Positions 24,144 to 32,151 of a stretch of 41,319 nucleotides of DNA are shown here, piece after piece (within the stretch, counting starts at the first letter, position 1; every line of letters begins with the position of its first letter). The notes below the pieces were generated by a model. That model made no database searches. It was not told where the DNA came from and saw only the letters and a list, made by a program, of their open reading frames with translations. The stretch is from an uncultured Clostridium sp. (GTDB taxonomy: Bacteria; Bacillota; Clostridia; TANB77; CAG-508): contig USQY01000008.1 in the NCBI GenBank assembly GCA_900557045.1, positions 1 to 41,319 of the forward strand. Reading direction: 5' to 3'. A program made the position numbers and the translations under genes.

Positions 24144-25415
24144 TTAATCATACCATTCTAGTTCCCAATCAACTACTTTAACAGTATCTCCTTCTTGAAC
24201 TCCCGCTTCTTTTAATTTCTTGTTAACTCCTAACTGTTCTAAGCACTTTTGAAAATAATACATAGATTCATTATCTTCTAAATTAACTTTTCTCATTATT
24301 CTTTGAACTCCAGGTCCATCAACAACAAACATTCCATCTTCTCTAGTAATAGTAAATTCATCTTTGTCTTCTAATTCATATACTTTTCTATCTTCTATTT
24401 CAACTAATTCTTCTTTTGGCAATGTTTTTAATGTTTTTGATACATAATCTAGTAATTTTTTTACTCCTTGCCCAGTTACACCTGAAATTTTAAATATTGC
24501 TAAACCTTTTTCTTTAGCCAATTTTTCAAGTTTTTTATATTCTGTTTCATCTTGTATTAAATCAGCTTTATTAGCAACTATTATTTGAGTTCTTTTGCTT
24601 AATTTTTCACTATAATTTTTTAATTCATTATTTATAGTATTAAAATCTTCTACTGGATTTCTGCCTTCAACTCCAGATGCGTCAATAACATGAAGAAGTA
24701 ATCTAGTTCTTTCAATATGTCTTAAAAATTGAAGTCCTAAACCTGTACCATCGCTTGCACCTTCTATAATTCCTGGAATATCTGCAATTACAAAACTATC
24801 ACCATATTCACTTTTTACTACACCTAAATTTGGCTCTAATGTTGTAAAATGATAATCTGCTATTTTAGGTGTTGCAGATGTTACAGCAGATAAAAATGTT
24901 GATTTTCCAACATTTGGGAATCCTATTAATCCAACATCTGCTAATAATTTTAATTCCAATATTATTTCTTTTTCAATTCCTTTTTCTCCACCTTGTGAAA
25001 AATGTGGAGCTTGTCTTGTAGAAGTAGCAAAATGTGAATTACCTTTTCCGCCTCTACCACCTGGAAATACCTTTTCTGTTTGTCCTTTTTCACATAAATC
25101 AGCTAGAACTTTTCCAGATTCAGCATCTTTTATAACTGTTCCTAATGGAACCTTTATATATAAATCATCTCCACTTTTTCCATAACGATGATTGCCTTCA
25201 CCATTTTTTCCACTTTCAGCTTTAAATTTTTTCTTAAATCTAAAATCTATAAGAGTATTAGCATCTGGATCAACAGTAAAATAAACGTCTCCGCCTTTTC
25301 CACCATCTCCACCATCTGGTCCACCAGCAGCCACATATTTTTCTCTTCTAAATGATATTGCACCATCTCCGCCATCTCCAGATTTTACAATTATTTTTAC
25401 ATAGTCTGTAAACAT
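24144..25415 (-). CDS. obgE: GTPase ObgE/CgtA
   Basis: Essential GTPase of 50S subunit assembly and stress response. The 423-residue protein has the glycine-rich Obg fold (KSGDGGDGAISFRREKYVAA), the G domain with GFPNVGKST (G1), DIPGIIEGAS (G3) and NKADL (G4), and the C-terminal OCT domain (EFTITREDGMFVVDGPGVQR). AGAGGAGG lies 5 nt upstream. It is 30 bp downstream of trpS and probably in one operon with it. In many Firmicutes obgE follows rpmA directly; here trpS and a terminator intervene. Confidence 0.97.
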   Translation of the reverse strand: MFTDYVKIIVKSGDGGDGAISFRREKYVAAGGPDGGDGGKGGDVYFTVDPDANTLIDFRFKKKFKAESGKNGEGNHRYGKSGDDLYIKVPLGTVIKDAESGKVLADLCEKGQTEKVFPGGRGGKGNSHFATSTRQAPHFSQGGEKGIEKEIILELKLLADVGLIGFPNVGKSTFLSAVTSATPKIADYHFTTLEPNLGVVKSEYGDSFVIADIPGIIEGASDGTGLGLQFLRHIERTRLLLHVIDASGVEGRNPVEDFNTINNELKNYSEKLSKRTQIIVANKADLIQDETEYKKLEKLAKEKGLAIFKISGVTGQGVKKLLDYVSKTLKTLPKEELVEIEDRKVYELEDKDEFTITREDGMFVVDGPGVQRIMRKVNLEDNESMYYFQKCLEQLGVNKKLKEAGVQEGDTVKVVDWELEWYD

Positions 25416-25445
25416 TATTTCCTCCTCTTTGTATAAATCTATTAA

Positions 25446-26438
25446 TTATCTTATAATTCCAATTTTTTCATATACCTCTTCTAATGTTTTACTAGCAACT
25501 TTTCTTGCTTTTTGAGCCCCTTTGGTATAAATTTTTTCTAAATATTCTGGATTTTCCATTAATTCATTATACTTATCATGGAATGGTTTTAATTCATTAA
25601 TTATTGCTTCTGCTATAACCGTTTTGAAAAATCCATAACCTTTACCTTCAAATTCTTTTTCTATTTCACTCATTGATTTATTTGTAATAATTCCGTAAAT
25701 TTCCATCAAATTACTTACGCCTGGTTTATTTTCTTCATCATATTTTACTACACCTTCAGAATCTGTAACAGCTTTTTTAACTTTTTTCATAATTTCTTCT
25801 GGAGTATCTACTAATAGAATAGTATCATTAGGAATTGTACTACTTTTGCTCATTTTACTTTTTGGATCCTGCAATCCCATAATTCTTGCTCCAACTTTTG
25901 AAATATATGGGCTAGGAATTTTAAATGTATCTCCATATAATTTATTAAATCTTTCAGCTAAATCTCTTGTAATTTCAATATGCTGTTTTTGATCTTCTCC
26001 TGTAGGTACTAAATCTGCTTGATATAATAAAATATCTCCTGCCATAAGACTAGGATATGTAAATAAGCCTGCATTAATATTATCTGCGTGTTTCTCAGAT
26101 TTATCCTTAAATTGTGTCATTCTAGATAATTCTCCCATATATGTATAACAATCTAAAACCCAAGCTAATTCTGCGTGTTCTGGTACTTGTGATTGTAAAA
26201 ACACTGTACTTTTTTCTGGATCTATTCCTGCTGCAATATATGATGCTAATATTTTTAATGTGTTTTGTTTTAGTATTTTTGGATCTCTTCTAACTGTTAA
26301 TGCATGTAAATTTGCTATCATATAATAACATTCATATTCATCTTGCATTTTAACAAAATTTTTTAATGCTCCTACATAATTTCCTAATGTTAAATCTCCT
26401 GTTGCTTGAATTCCACTTAATATAACTTTTTTACCCAT
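25446..26438 (-). CDS. trpS: Tryptophanyl-tRNA synthetase
   Basis: Charges tRNA-Trp. The 330-residue class I enzyme has SGIQATGDLTLGNYVGAL (HIGH-equivalent), the substrate motif GEDQKQHIEITRDLAERFN and KMSKS in PKSKMSKSS. A ribosome site GGAGAG lies 9 nt upstream. No T-box (no TGGNACC antiterminator element) is present in the roughly 110-nt leader, which instead carries a short translatable frame with one Trp codon. Confidence 0.97.
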   Translation of the reverse strand: MGKKVILSGIQATGDLTLGNYVGALKNFVKMQDEYECYYMIANLHALTVRRDPKILKQNTLKILASYIAAGIDPEKSTVFLQSQVPEHAELAWVLDCYTYMGELSRMTQFKDKSEKHADNINAGLFTYPSLMAGDILLYQADLVPTGEDQKQHIEITRDLAERFNKLYGDTFKIPSPYISKVGARIMGLQDPKSKMSKSSTIPNDTILLVDTPEEIMKKVKKAVTDSEGVVKYDEENKPGVSNLMEIYGIITNKSMSEIEKEFEGKGYGFFKTVIAEAIINELKPFHDKYNELMENPEYLEKIYTKGAQKARKVASKTLEEVYEKIGIIR

Positions 26439-26465
26439 AATAAATCTCTCCTATCATTTTTATTT

Positions 26466-26534
26466 TTATATATTATTATTTAAAAAGCTATATTGCCATC
26501 GTTTTCCTACCATATTATTTATTATTAATTTCAT
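26466..26534 (-). CDS. Putative 22-residue leader peptide ahead of trpS
   Basis: ATG at 26534 with AGAGGTGG and 8-nt spacing. The peptide starts MKLIINNMVGKRWQYS and ends with an Asn-rich tail and TAA, 27 nt before the trpS start. It holds one Trp codon. The predicted transcript begins within a few bases of its ribosome site. Translation is likely from the signals; a role in tryptophan-dependent control is speculative. Confidence 0.45.
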   Translation of the reverse strand: MKLIINNMVGKRWQYSFLNNNI

Positions 26535-26555
26535 CCAATCCACCTCTTATACAAG

Positions 26556-26584
26556 ATTATAAAGTACTACACACACTTTTGCAA
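26556..26584 (-). promoter_or_regulatory. Promoter of trpS-obgE
   Basis: TTGCAA (26584-26579) and perfect TATAAT (26561-26556), 17-bp spacer, minus strand. The -35 lies in one arm of an 8-bp inverted repeat TTTTGCAA/TTGCAAAA (26577-26584, 26603-26610). Confidence 0.72.
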
Positions 26585-26626
26585 GATTTTTTTAACTTTA
26601 CTTTGCAAAACTCACATAAAAATAAA

Positions 26627-26674
26627 ACTTCTATCCTAAGCTTTTAAAATTTCAAATAAGCTTAAGACAGAAGT
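26627..26674 (-). terminator. Terminator of rplU-rpmA
   Basis: ACTTCT (26627-26632) and TAAGCTT (26637-26643) pair with AAGCTTA (26658-26664) and AGAAGT (26669-26674), followed on the minus strand by a T-rich run. It separates rpmA from trpS. Confidence 0.82.
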
Positions 26675-26693
26675 CATGTTTCTTGTATAGTTA

Positions 26694-26963
26694 TTAGTTA
26701 TTTGTTTCCTCTACTGGATACACACTAACTTTTTTCTTATCTCTTCCTAATCTTTCAAATTTAACTTTACCAGTTACTTTTGCGTATAAAGTATCATCAC
26801 TACCTATACCAACGTTTGTTCCTGGATGGATTTTTGTTCCTCTTTGTCTTACTAGGATATTTCCTGCTGGAACCACTTGTCCGTCAGCTCTTTTTAAACC
26901 AAGACGTTTAGACTCACTGTCTCTACCGTTCTTAACACTACCTTGACCTTTCTTATGAGCCAT
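26694..26963 (-). CDS. rpmA: Ribosomal protein bL27, without the cleavable N-terminal extension
   Basis: Reaches the peptidyl-transferase centre of the 50S subunit with its N-terminus. The 89-residue protein begins directly with MAHKKGQGSVKNGRDS, then VRQRGTKIHPG. Most Firmicutes start with about nine extra residues ending in FA/FF, removed by the protease Prp. Here an in-frame TGA lies nine bases ahead of the ATG, so no extension is possible. In line with this, the prp (ysxB) gene that usually sits between rplU and rpmA is missing: only 110 non-coding bases separate them. Confidence 0.97.
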   Translation of the reverse strand: MAHKKGQGSVKNGRDSESKRLGLKRADGQVVPAGNILVRQRGTKIHPGTNVGIGSDDTLYAKVTGKVKFERLGRDKKKVSVYPVEETNN

Positions 26964-27073
26964 GTTTTTTCACTCCTTTCAGTATTTGAATTTTTTATAG
27001 TTTCTCACTATTTTTTTATAATTTCATACAATAGTTTTTATTATTTGAAATAAGTATTGACTATAAATTATAA

Positions 27074-27388
27074 TTAAGCCATTTTAATACTTGTTATTTC
27101 AACTTTTGTGTATGGTTGTCTATGACCTTGTGTTCTTCTGTAGTTTTTCTTTGCTTTGTATTTGTAAACTAATATTTTTTTAGCTTTACCATGTGAAACT
27201 ACTTTTCCTTCAACCTTTACACCTTTTACATAAGGAGCTCCTACTTCTACTTTGTCTTCATTAGATACTAAAACAACATTGTTAAAAGATATTTTTTTAC
27301 CTTCTTCTTTATCTAATTTTTCAAAATATACTACATCTCCTTCTGAAACCTTGTATTGTTTTCCACAACTTTCGATTATTGCGTACAT
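27074..27388 (-). CDS. rplU: Ribosomal protein bL21
   Basis: 50S protein that binds 23S rRNA. The 104-residue protein matches bL21 throughout: MYAIIESCGKQYKVSEGD, KILVYKYKAKKNYRRTQGHR and the end QPYTKVEITSIK. GGGAGGTG precedes the start. First gene of rplU-rpmA; a structured leader upstream probably controls it. Confidence 0.97.
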   Translation of the reverse strand: MYAIIESCGKQYKVSEGDVVYFEKLDKEEGKKISFNNVVLVSNEDKVEVGAPYVKGVKVEGKVVSHGKAKKILVYKYKAKKNYRRTQGHRQPYTKVEITSIKMA

Positions 27389-27486
27389 TTAAGTACACCT
27401 CCCTTTATATGTATACTCGCTAAGCATAAAATACTAGGTAGCTAAAATTAAATTAGCCTTTCAAACCCGACTCAGGCGGCTTACAA
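27389..27486 (-). ncRNA. Structured leader of rplU (L21 leader type)
   Basis: The transcript region of about 98 nt from the promoter to rplU has local dyads: AGCC...GGCT around the GC-rich segment GCCGCCTGAGTCGGG, then GCTAA...TTAGC, then AGTAT...ATACT close to the ribosome site. The GC-rich core stands out in this AT-rich genome. Position and layout fit the L21 leader that binds its own ribosomal protein; a covariance-model match was not possible here. Confidence 0.6.
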
Positions 27487-27492
27487 GTACTT

Positions 27493-27521
27493 ATTTTATC
27501 ATATTTTTCAAGTAGTGTCAA
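27493..27521 (-). promoter_or_regulatory. Promoter of rplU-rpmA
   Basis: Perfect TTGACA (27521-27516) and TAAAAT (27498-27493), 17-bp spacer, minus strand. Confidence 0.75.
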
Positions 27522-27574
27522 CCACTTTTTACATATTTTTATTTGCGTTTTTCTTAAATCTTAGTATTCAACGC

Positions 27575-27603
27575 TTGCATTTTATGTAAAACTATGGTAC
27601 TAT
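27575..27603 (+). promoter_or_regulatory. Promoter of the two unknown plus-strand genes
   Basis: TTGCAT (27575-27580) and TACTAT (27598-27603), 17-bp spacer, about 80 bp before the first start codon. Confidence 0.65.
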
Positions 27604-27681
27604 ATATACACATTCTGTATGTTTCCTCTAATACATCATTATAAATACAGACTGATTATTTATTAAAAGGAGGAATTCCTA

Positions 27682-28101
27682 ATGGAAAGTTTTGAATTCA
27701 AGTACAATAAGAAAGATGGTAGTATATCTTCTATTCGTGTTGATTTTGGAGGGATTGATGATTCAGTTATAATCAAAAATCACTTCATACGGCAATTAGA
27801 ACGACACAATCTTTTGTTTGAATACAACAAAGATGTGTTTTTTATAATTGCTAAGGCAATTACTTTAAAAAGAGAAAATTCCAGGACCGTTTCAGGTTGT
27901 CGCTCTCCTTATAATCTAGGAAACAATGAAGAATTTTCCGAATTGTTTGTGAAACGACTTTACCAAATATTATTTTACTATAATATTTCGATTGAAACTG
28001 TTGTTTCTTTTTTCAAAGAGTATAAAATTGAAGATTTAAACAACTTTATTAATCAACCTTCTATGCTAGAATTTTTAACATTTGAAAAAAATTTCAATTA
28101 A
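27682..28101 (+). CDS. Unrecognised 139-residue protein
   Basis: Not recognised. It begins MESFEFKYNKKDGSISSIRV, with AAAGGAGG about 9 nt upstream. The N-terminal 25 residues look beta-like, the rest alpha-helical (about 28-62 and 80-135), with no signal peptide, membrane helix or metal cluster. Arginine codons are CGT, CGG, CGA, AGA, AGG, CGC and CGA, unlike the AGA-dominated neighbours, which suggests acquisition from elsewhere. It is 24 bp ahead of the next gene, and the two share a promoter and terminator. Confidence 0.7.
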   Translation: MESFEFKYNKKDGSISSIRVDFGGIDDSVIIKNHFIRQLERHNLLFEYNKDVFFIIAKAITLKRENSRTVSGCRSPYNLGNNEEFSELFVKRLYQILFYYNISIETVVSFFKEYKIEDLNNFINQPSMLEFLTFEKNFN

Positions 28102-28125
28102 AACTAAGAAAGGAAGTTGTATTGT

Positions 28126-28467
28126 ATGTTTGAAACTGTGGAAAATATTTCTAAAACCCTTGCCAACCTAGAGCATGAACGTAAAGCTCACCTTGCTGAA
28201 CTTGAAGAAATCAACAAAAAAATCGCAAGTCTTAAAGAAACTGCTAAATTTTTCGAAACAGATCTTAATTATTGTTTCGAAATTCCTGAACGCTTAAAAA
28301 CATATTTAAGATACCATTTTCATTCAAAAGGTATTAAATCCTTAAAAGTTTATAATATCTATGAAATGGGAAGAAAAAAAACTCGGTCAATTTACGGTGT
28401 TGGTAAATGGTCAATAATTGACCTTGATAATTTTTTTGTTTCTCACGGTCTCAATTGGTTTGATTAA
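28126..28467 (+). CDS. Unrecognised protein: coiled coil plus RpoA-CTD-like helix-hairpin-helix
   Basis: The 113-residue protein starts MFETVENISKTLANLEHERK, a helical coiled-coil stretch (residues 5-40). Its C-terminal half (KGIKSLKVYNIYEMG, then IYGVGKWSIIDLDNFFVSHG) follows the pattern of the RNA polymerase alpha C-terminal domain, a helix-hairpin-helix fold that binds DNA. The ATG at 28126 is chosen because AAAGGAAG lies at proper distance; a TTG three codons earlier is too close to it. Arg codons again include CGT, CGC and CGG. A DNA-binding partner role is inferred only from this pattern. Confidence 0.68.
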   Translation: MFETVENISKTLANLEHERKAHLAELEEINKKIASLKETAKFFETDLNYCFEIPERLKTYLRYHFHSKGIKSLKVYNIYEMGRKKTRSIYGVGKWSIIDLDNFFVSHGLNWFD

Positions 28468-28486
28468 AATTTCCAGTAAAAATCTA

Positions 28487-28507
28487 GAGCTGGCTAATTG
28501 CCAGCTC
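28487..28507. terminator. Terminator after the two unknown genes, facing dnaE
   Basis: GAGCTGGC-TAATT-GCCAGCTC followed by CTTTTATTTT on the plus strand. On the minus strand the stem is followed by TAGATTTTT, so it may also end the dnaE transcript. Confidence 0.88.
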
Positions 28508-28510
28508 CTT

Positions 28511-31500
28511 TTATTTTATTACATTTTCTTTCCCTACAATTTTTATAAATTCTTTAAAAATTTCTTCATTCATTAAAACTCCTCCTGCAGAATCAATTCT
28601 ATCATTATTTTGAATATCAATTCTACAATTATTTCTATCTCCTGCAAAAAACCTTATTGCACCACGGAGTTTTTCTTTTTGTTCATTATTTAAATTAGTA
28701 ATGTTAATTTTTATAGACTTCACACCTAAATCTTTTAGTATTCCATTTTTGACTATACTACATTCAACTTCATTGCCTAACAAATTAGAATTAGTATTTT
28801 CAGTTTTATCATCAACTGTAAAAGGAATAATTTTATTTGCAACAATTTTCAAATCTTCATCTTCACGAATACTTAATCTCCCTTCTACTAACACAATACT
28901 CTCATCTATTAATATATCTGTACACATTTGATAACAATTTTCAAAAACAATTATTTCACATTGTCCAAATAAATCCTCGACAGTTACAAATGCCATAATT
29001 TTATTTGTTTTAGTATATTTTTTCTTCACATTATTAATTATTCCAGCGAATCTTACTGTTTGCCCATCTCTATATTTTGGTACATCATCAATTATATGAT
29101 TTTCCGTTTCTTGTAGTTGTTTAATTTTTAAAGTATCGATATTAGTTTTTAAAACAATTTGATTTCTAAACTGTTCTAGCGGATGACCAGAAATATATAA
29201 TCCTAACATTTCTTTTTCCATTGATAAAAGTTCTTTTTCTGTATATTCTTTTAAAGTAGTATATTTATATTTCATTTTTTCAAGTTGATTTTCAACATTA
29301 TTATTTGAATTATCATTTTCAGTTTTTTCAATATTATCTGTACCACCAAAAGCTAAATCAAACATTGTAACTTGACCTTTAAAACTTTTTTTATTAGTAT
29401 CAGCAATACTATCCAAAATATCTTCAAAAGATGCCATTAAAGTGCTTCTTGTTTGTTCAAATTCATCAAAAGCTCCTGCTTTTATTAGACTTTCTATACA
29501 TTTTTTATTAACAGATTCACCTTGCATTCTTTCACAAAAATCTGAAAAATCCTTGAATCTACCATTTTCTTCACGATTTTTCACAATAGCATCTACAACT
29601 GCTGTTCCAACATTTTTTATACTTCCTAATCCAAATCTTATTTTTCCTTCATCAACTGTAAAACGAGTAAAACTTTTATTTATATCTGGTTTTAAAATTT
29701 GAATTCCCATTTTTCTACATTCATCTATATATAGTGGAACTTTATCTAAATTTCCTAAAAAGCTATTTAATGTTGCAGCCATAAATTCCTCTTTATAGTA
29801 TGCTTTCAAATATGCTGTTCTATATGATACAACTGCATAAGCAGCAGCATGCGATTTATTAAAAGCATATTTAGCAAATTCAGCCATTTCATCAAATATT
29901 GTATTTGCAGATTTTTCGTCTATCCCGTTTCTGATGCAACCAGGAATTATAACATTTCCATTTTCATCTGTTTGTCCATGTATAAAATATTCTCTTTCTT
30001 TTGCCATTACATCTAGTTTTTTCTTACCCATAGCACGACGAACTAAATCAGCTCTACCTAAAGAATATCCTGCCAAATCTCTAACTATTTGCATAACTTG
30101 TTCTTGATATACCATACAACCATATGTTACTTCTAATATTGGTTTTAAAGCTGGATGAGTATACACGGCATGTTCTGGGTCTTGTTTATTTGCAATATAT
30201 CTTGGAATTTGATCCATTGGACCAGGACGATATAATGAAACCCCTGCTATTATATCTTCTAAGCAATCTGGTTTTAATTCTTTCATAAAGTTTGTCATAC
30301 CTTGGCTTTCAAATTGGAATATTCCCATACTATCTCCATTTTGCCAAAGTTTATATACTTTAGGGTCATTCATTTCTCTATCAAAAACAACATCTATTCC
30401 TCTATTTTGTTTTACTAAATTAATTGTATCTTGTATTACTGTTAATGTACGTAATCCTAAAAAATCCATTTTTAGTAAACCTAGTTCTTCTAGTGTTGTC
30501 ATTATAAATTGTGTAGATATTAAACCATCACGAACATATAATGGAACATATGTATCAACTGGTTCTTTTGTTATAACTATTCCACATGCATGTGTTGAAG
30601 CTTGTCTTGGTAGCCCCTCTAACCCTATAGCTATTTCTAATAATTTATTTATTTCAGGGTCATTTTCATAAAGTTCACTTAATTCTCTATTTTGTTCTAA
30701 AGCCTTTTTTATTGTGATATGTAATTCATTTGGTATCATTTTTGCAAGTTTATCTGTTTCAGCATATGGAATATCTAAAGCTCTTCCAACATCGCGAATT
30801 ACCATCCTTGCAGACATTGTTCCAAAAGTTATAATTTGCGAAACATGGTCTTGTCCATATTTTCTTCCAACATAATCTATTACCTCTTGTCTTCTTTCAT
30901 AGCAAAAATCGACATCAAAGTCAGGCATACTAATTCTTTCTGGATTTAAAAATCTTTCAAAAATCAAGCTGTATTTTATCGGATCTATATCTGTAATTCC
31001 TATTGCATATGCAACAATTGAGCCTGCACCAGAACCACGTCCTGGTCCAACTGGTATTCCTTGTGATTTGGCATAATTTATATAATCCCAAACTATTAAG
31101 AAATAATCAACATATCCCATCTTTTTTATTACTGATAATTCATATTCTGCTCTATCTAAAATTTCTTTTGTTACATTTTCTGCATACTTTATTTTAATAC
31201 CATCATCACATAATTTTTTTAGATAATCAAAATGTGTTTCAAATTCTTCTGGTACATCATAATTTGGCAAAATTGTATGACCAAATTCAAAATCTACATT
31301 ACATTTATTGGCTATTTCTACTGTGTTCTCTATTGCTTCTGGAATATTTTTGAAATATTCAGACATTTCTTCAGGTGATTTTACATAAAAATCATCTGTT
31401 TCAAATTTCATTCTATCTTCATCAGTCATTCTTTTACCTGTTTGAATACATAGTAAAACTTCATGATTATAACTATCTTCTTTTTTTAAATAATGTGCAT

Positions 31501-32113
31501 CATTTGTTGCAACTAGCTTAATTCCTAGTTTACGAGATAATTGTACTAATTTTTGATTAACTATAATCTGCTCTCTTAACGTATTAGCTTGAACTTCTAA
31601 ATAGTAATCATCACCAAATAAGTTTTTATGCCATAATGCTACTTCTTCAGCTTTTTCAAGATTATCATGTAATAAATTTTGAGCTACTTCTCCTCCTAAA
31701 CAGGCACTACAACAAATTAAACCTTCATGATATTTTTCTAAAATTTCTTTATCTATACGAGGTTTATAATAATATCCATCTACAAAACCTAATGAAACCA
31801 ATTTTGATAAATTTTTATATCCTTCATTATTTTTAGCTAATAGTATTAAATGGTAATATTTATTATCAATATTAGGTTCTTTATCAAACCTTGTACGAGG
31901 TGCAACATATACCTCACATCCTATAATAGGCTTAACTCCATTTGCCTTACATGCTTTGTAAAAATCTATTACACCAAACATAACACCATGATCTGTAATT
32001 GCTATTGAATCCATTCCTAATTCTTTTGCCCTTACTGGTAAATCTTTTATTCTATTTGCTCCATCTAGTAAACTGAATTCACTATGTACGTGTAAATGTA
32101 CAAAATTTGGCAT
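28511..32113 (-). CDS. dnaE: DNA polymerase III subunit alpha (DnaE)
   Basis: Replicative/lagging-strand polymerase of the DnaE family. The 1200-residue protein has an N-terminal PHP domain (HLHVHSEFSLLDGANR, ITDHGVMFG), the palm with the catalytic aspartates in MPDFDVDFCYERR, the fingers region PGPMDQIPRYIANK and GRADLVRRAMGKKK, helix-hairpin-helix (VDAIVKNREENGRFKDFSDF) and the OB domain (FAGIINNVKKKYTKTNKIMA). Length and order fit DnaE1-type enzymes of Clostridia, not PolC. AAAGGAAG lies about 10 nt upstream. It follows the flavoprotein gene after 38 bp, probably in one operon. Confidence 0.97.
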   Translation of the reverse strand: MPNFVHLHVHSEFSLLDGANRIKDLPVRAKELGMDSIAITDHGVMFGVIDFYKACKANGVKPIIGCEVYVAPRTRFDKEPNIDNKYYHLILLAKNNEGYKNLSKLVSLGFVDGYYYKPRIDKEILEKYHEGLICCSACLGGEVAQNLLHDNLEKAEEVALWHKNLFGDDYYLEVQANTLREQIIVNQKLVQLSRKLGIKLVATNDAHYLKKEDSYNHEVLLCIQTGKRMTDEDRMKFETDDFYVKSPEEMSEYFKNIPEAIENTVEIANKCNVDFEFGHTILPNYDVPEEFETHFDYLKKLCDDGIKIKYAENVTKEILDRAEYELSVIKKMGYVDYFLIVWDYINYAKSQGIPVGPGRGSGAGSIVAYAIGITDIDPIKYSLIFERFLNPERISMPDFDVDFCYERRQEVIDYVGRKYGQDHVSQIITFGTMSARMVIRDVGRALDIPYAETDKLAKMIPNELHITIKKALEQNRELSELYENDPEINKLLEIAIGLEGLPRQASTHACGIVITKEPVDTYVPLYVRDGLISTQFIMTTLEELGLLKMDFLGLRTLTVIQDTINLVKQNRGIDVVFDREMNDPKVYKLWQNGDSMGIFQFESQGMTNFMKELKPDCLEDIIAGVSLYRPGPMDQIPRYIANKQDPEHAVYTHPALKPILEVTYGCMVYQEQVMQIVRDLAGYSLGRADLVRRAMGKKKLDVMAKEREYFIHGQTDENGNVIIPGCIRNGIDEKSANTIFDEMAEFAKYAFNKSHAAAYAVVSYRTAYLKAYYKEEFMAATLNSFLGNLDKVPLYIDECRKMGIQILKPDINKSFTRFTVDEGKIRFGLGSIKNVGTAVVDAIVKNREENGRFKDFSDFCERMQGESVNKKCIESLIKAGAFDEFEQTRSTLMASFEDILDSIADTNKKSFKGQVTMFDLAFGGTDNIEKTENDNSNNNVENQLEKMKYKYTTLKEYTEKELLSMEKEMLGLYISGHPLEQFRNQIVLKTNIDTLKIKQLQETENHIIDDVPKYRDGQTVRFAGIINNVKKKYTKTNKIMAFVTVEDLFGQCEIIVFENCYQMCTDILIDESIVLVEGRLSIREDEDLKIVANKIIPFTVDDKTENTNSNLLGNEVECSIVKNGILKDLGVKSIKINITNLNNEQKEKLRGAIRFFAGDRNNCRIDIQNNDRIDSAGGVLMNEEIFKEFIKIVGKENVIK

Positions 32114-32151
32114 TATTTTCTACTTCCTTTCTATTTCTATTAACGCATATC

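Noticed and set aside
26439..26693. T-box riboswitch before trpS
   Set aside because: No T-box sequence or antiterminator is present on the minus strand, and the transcript leader is only about 110 nt.
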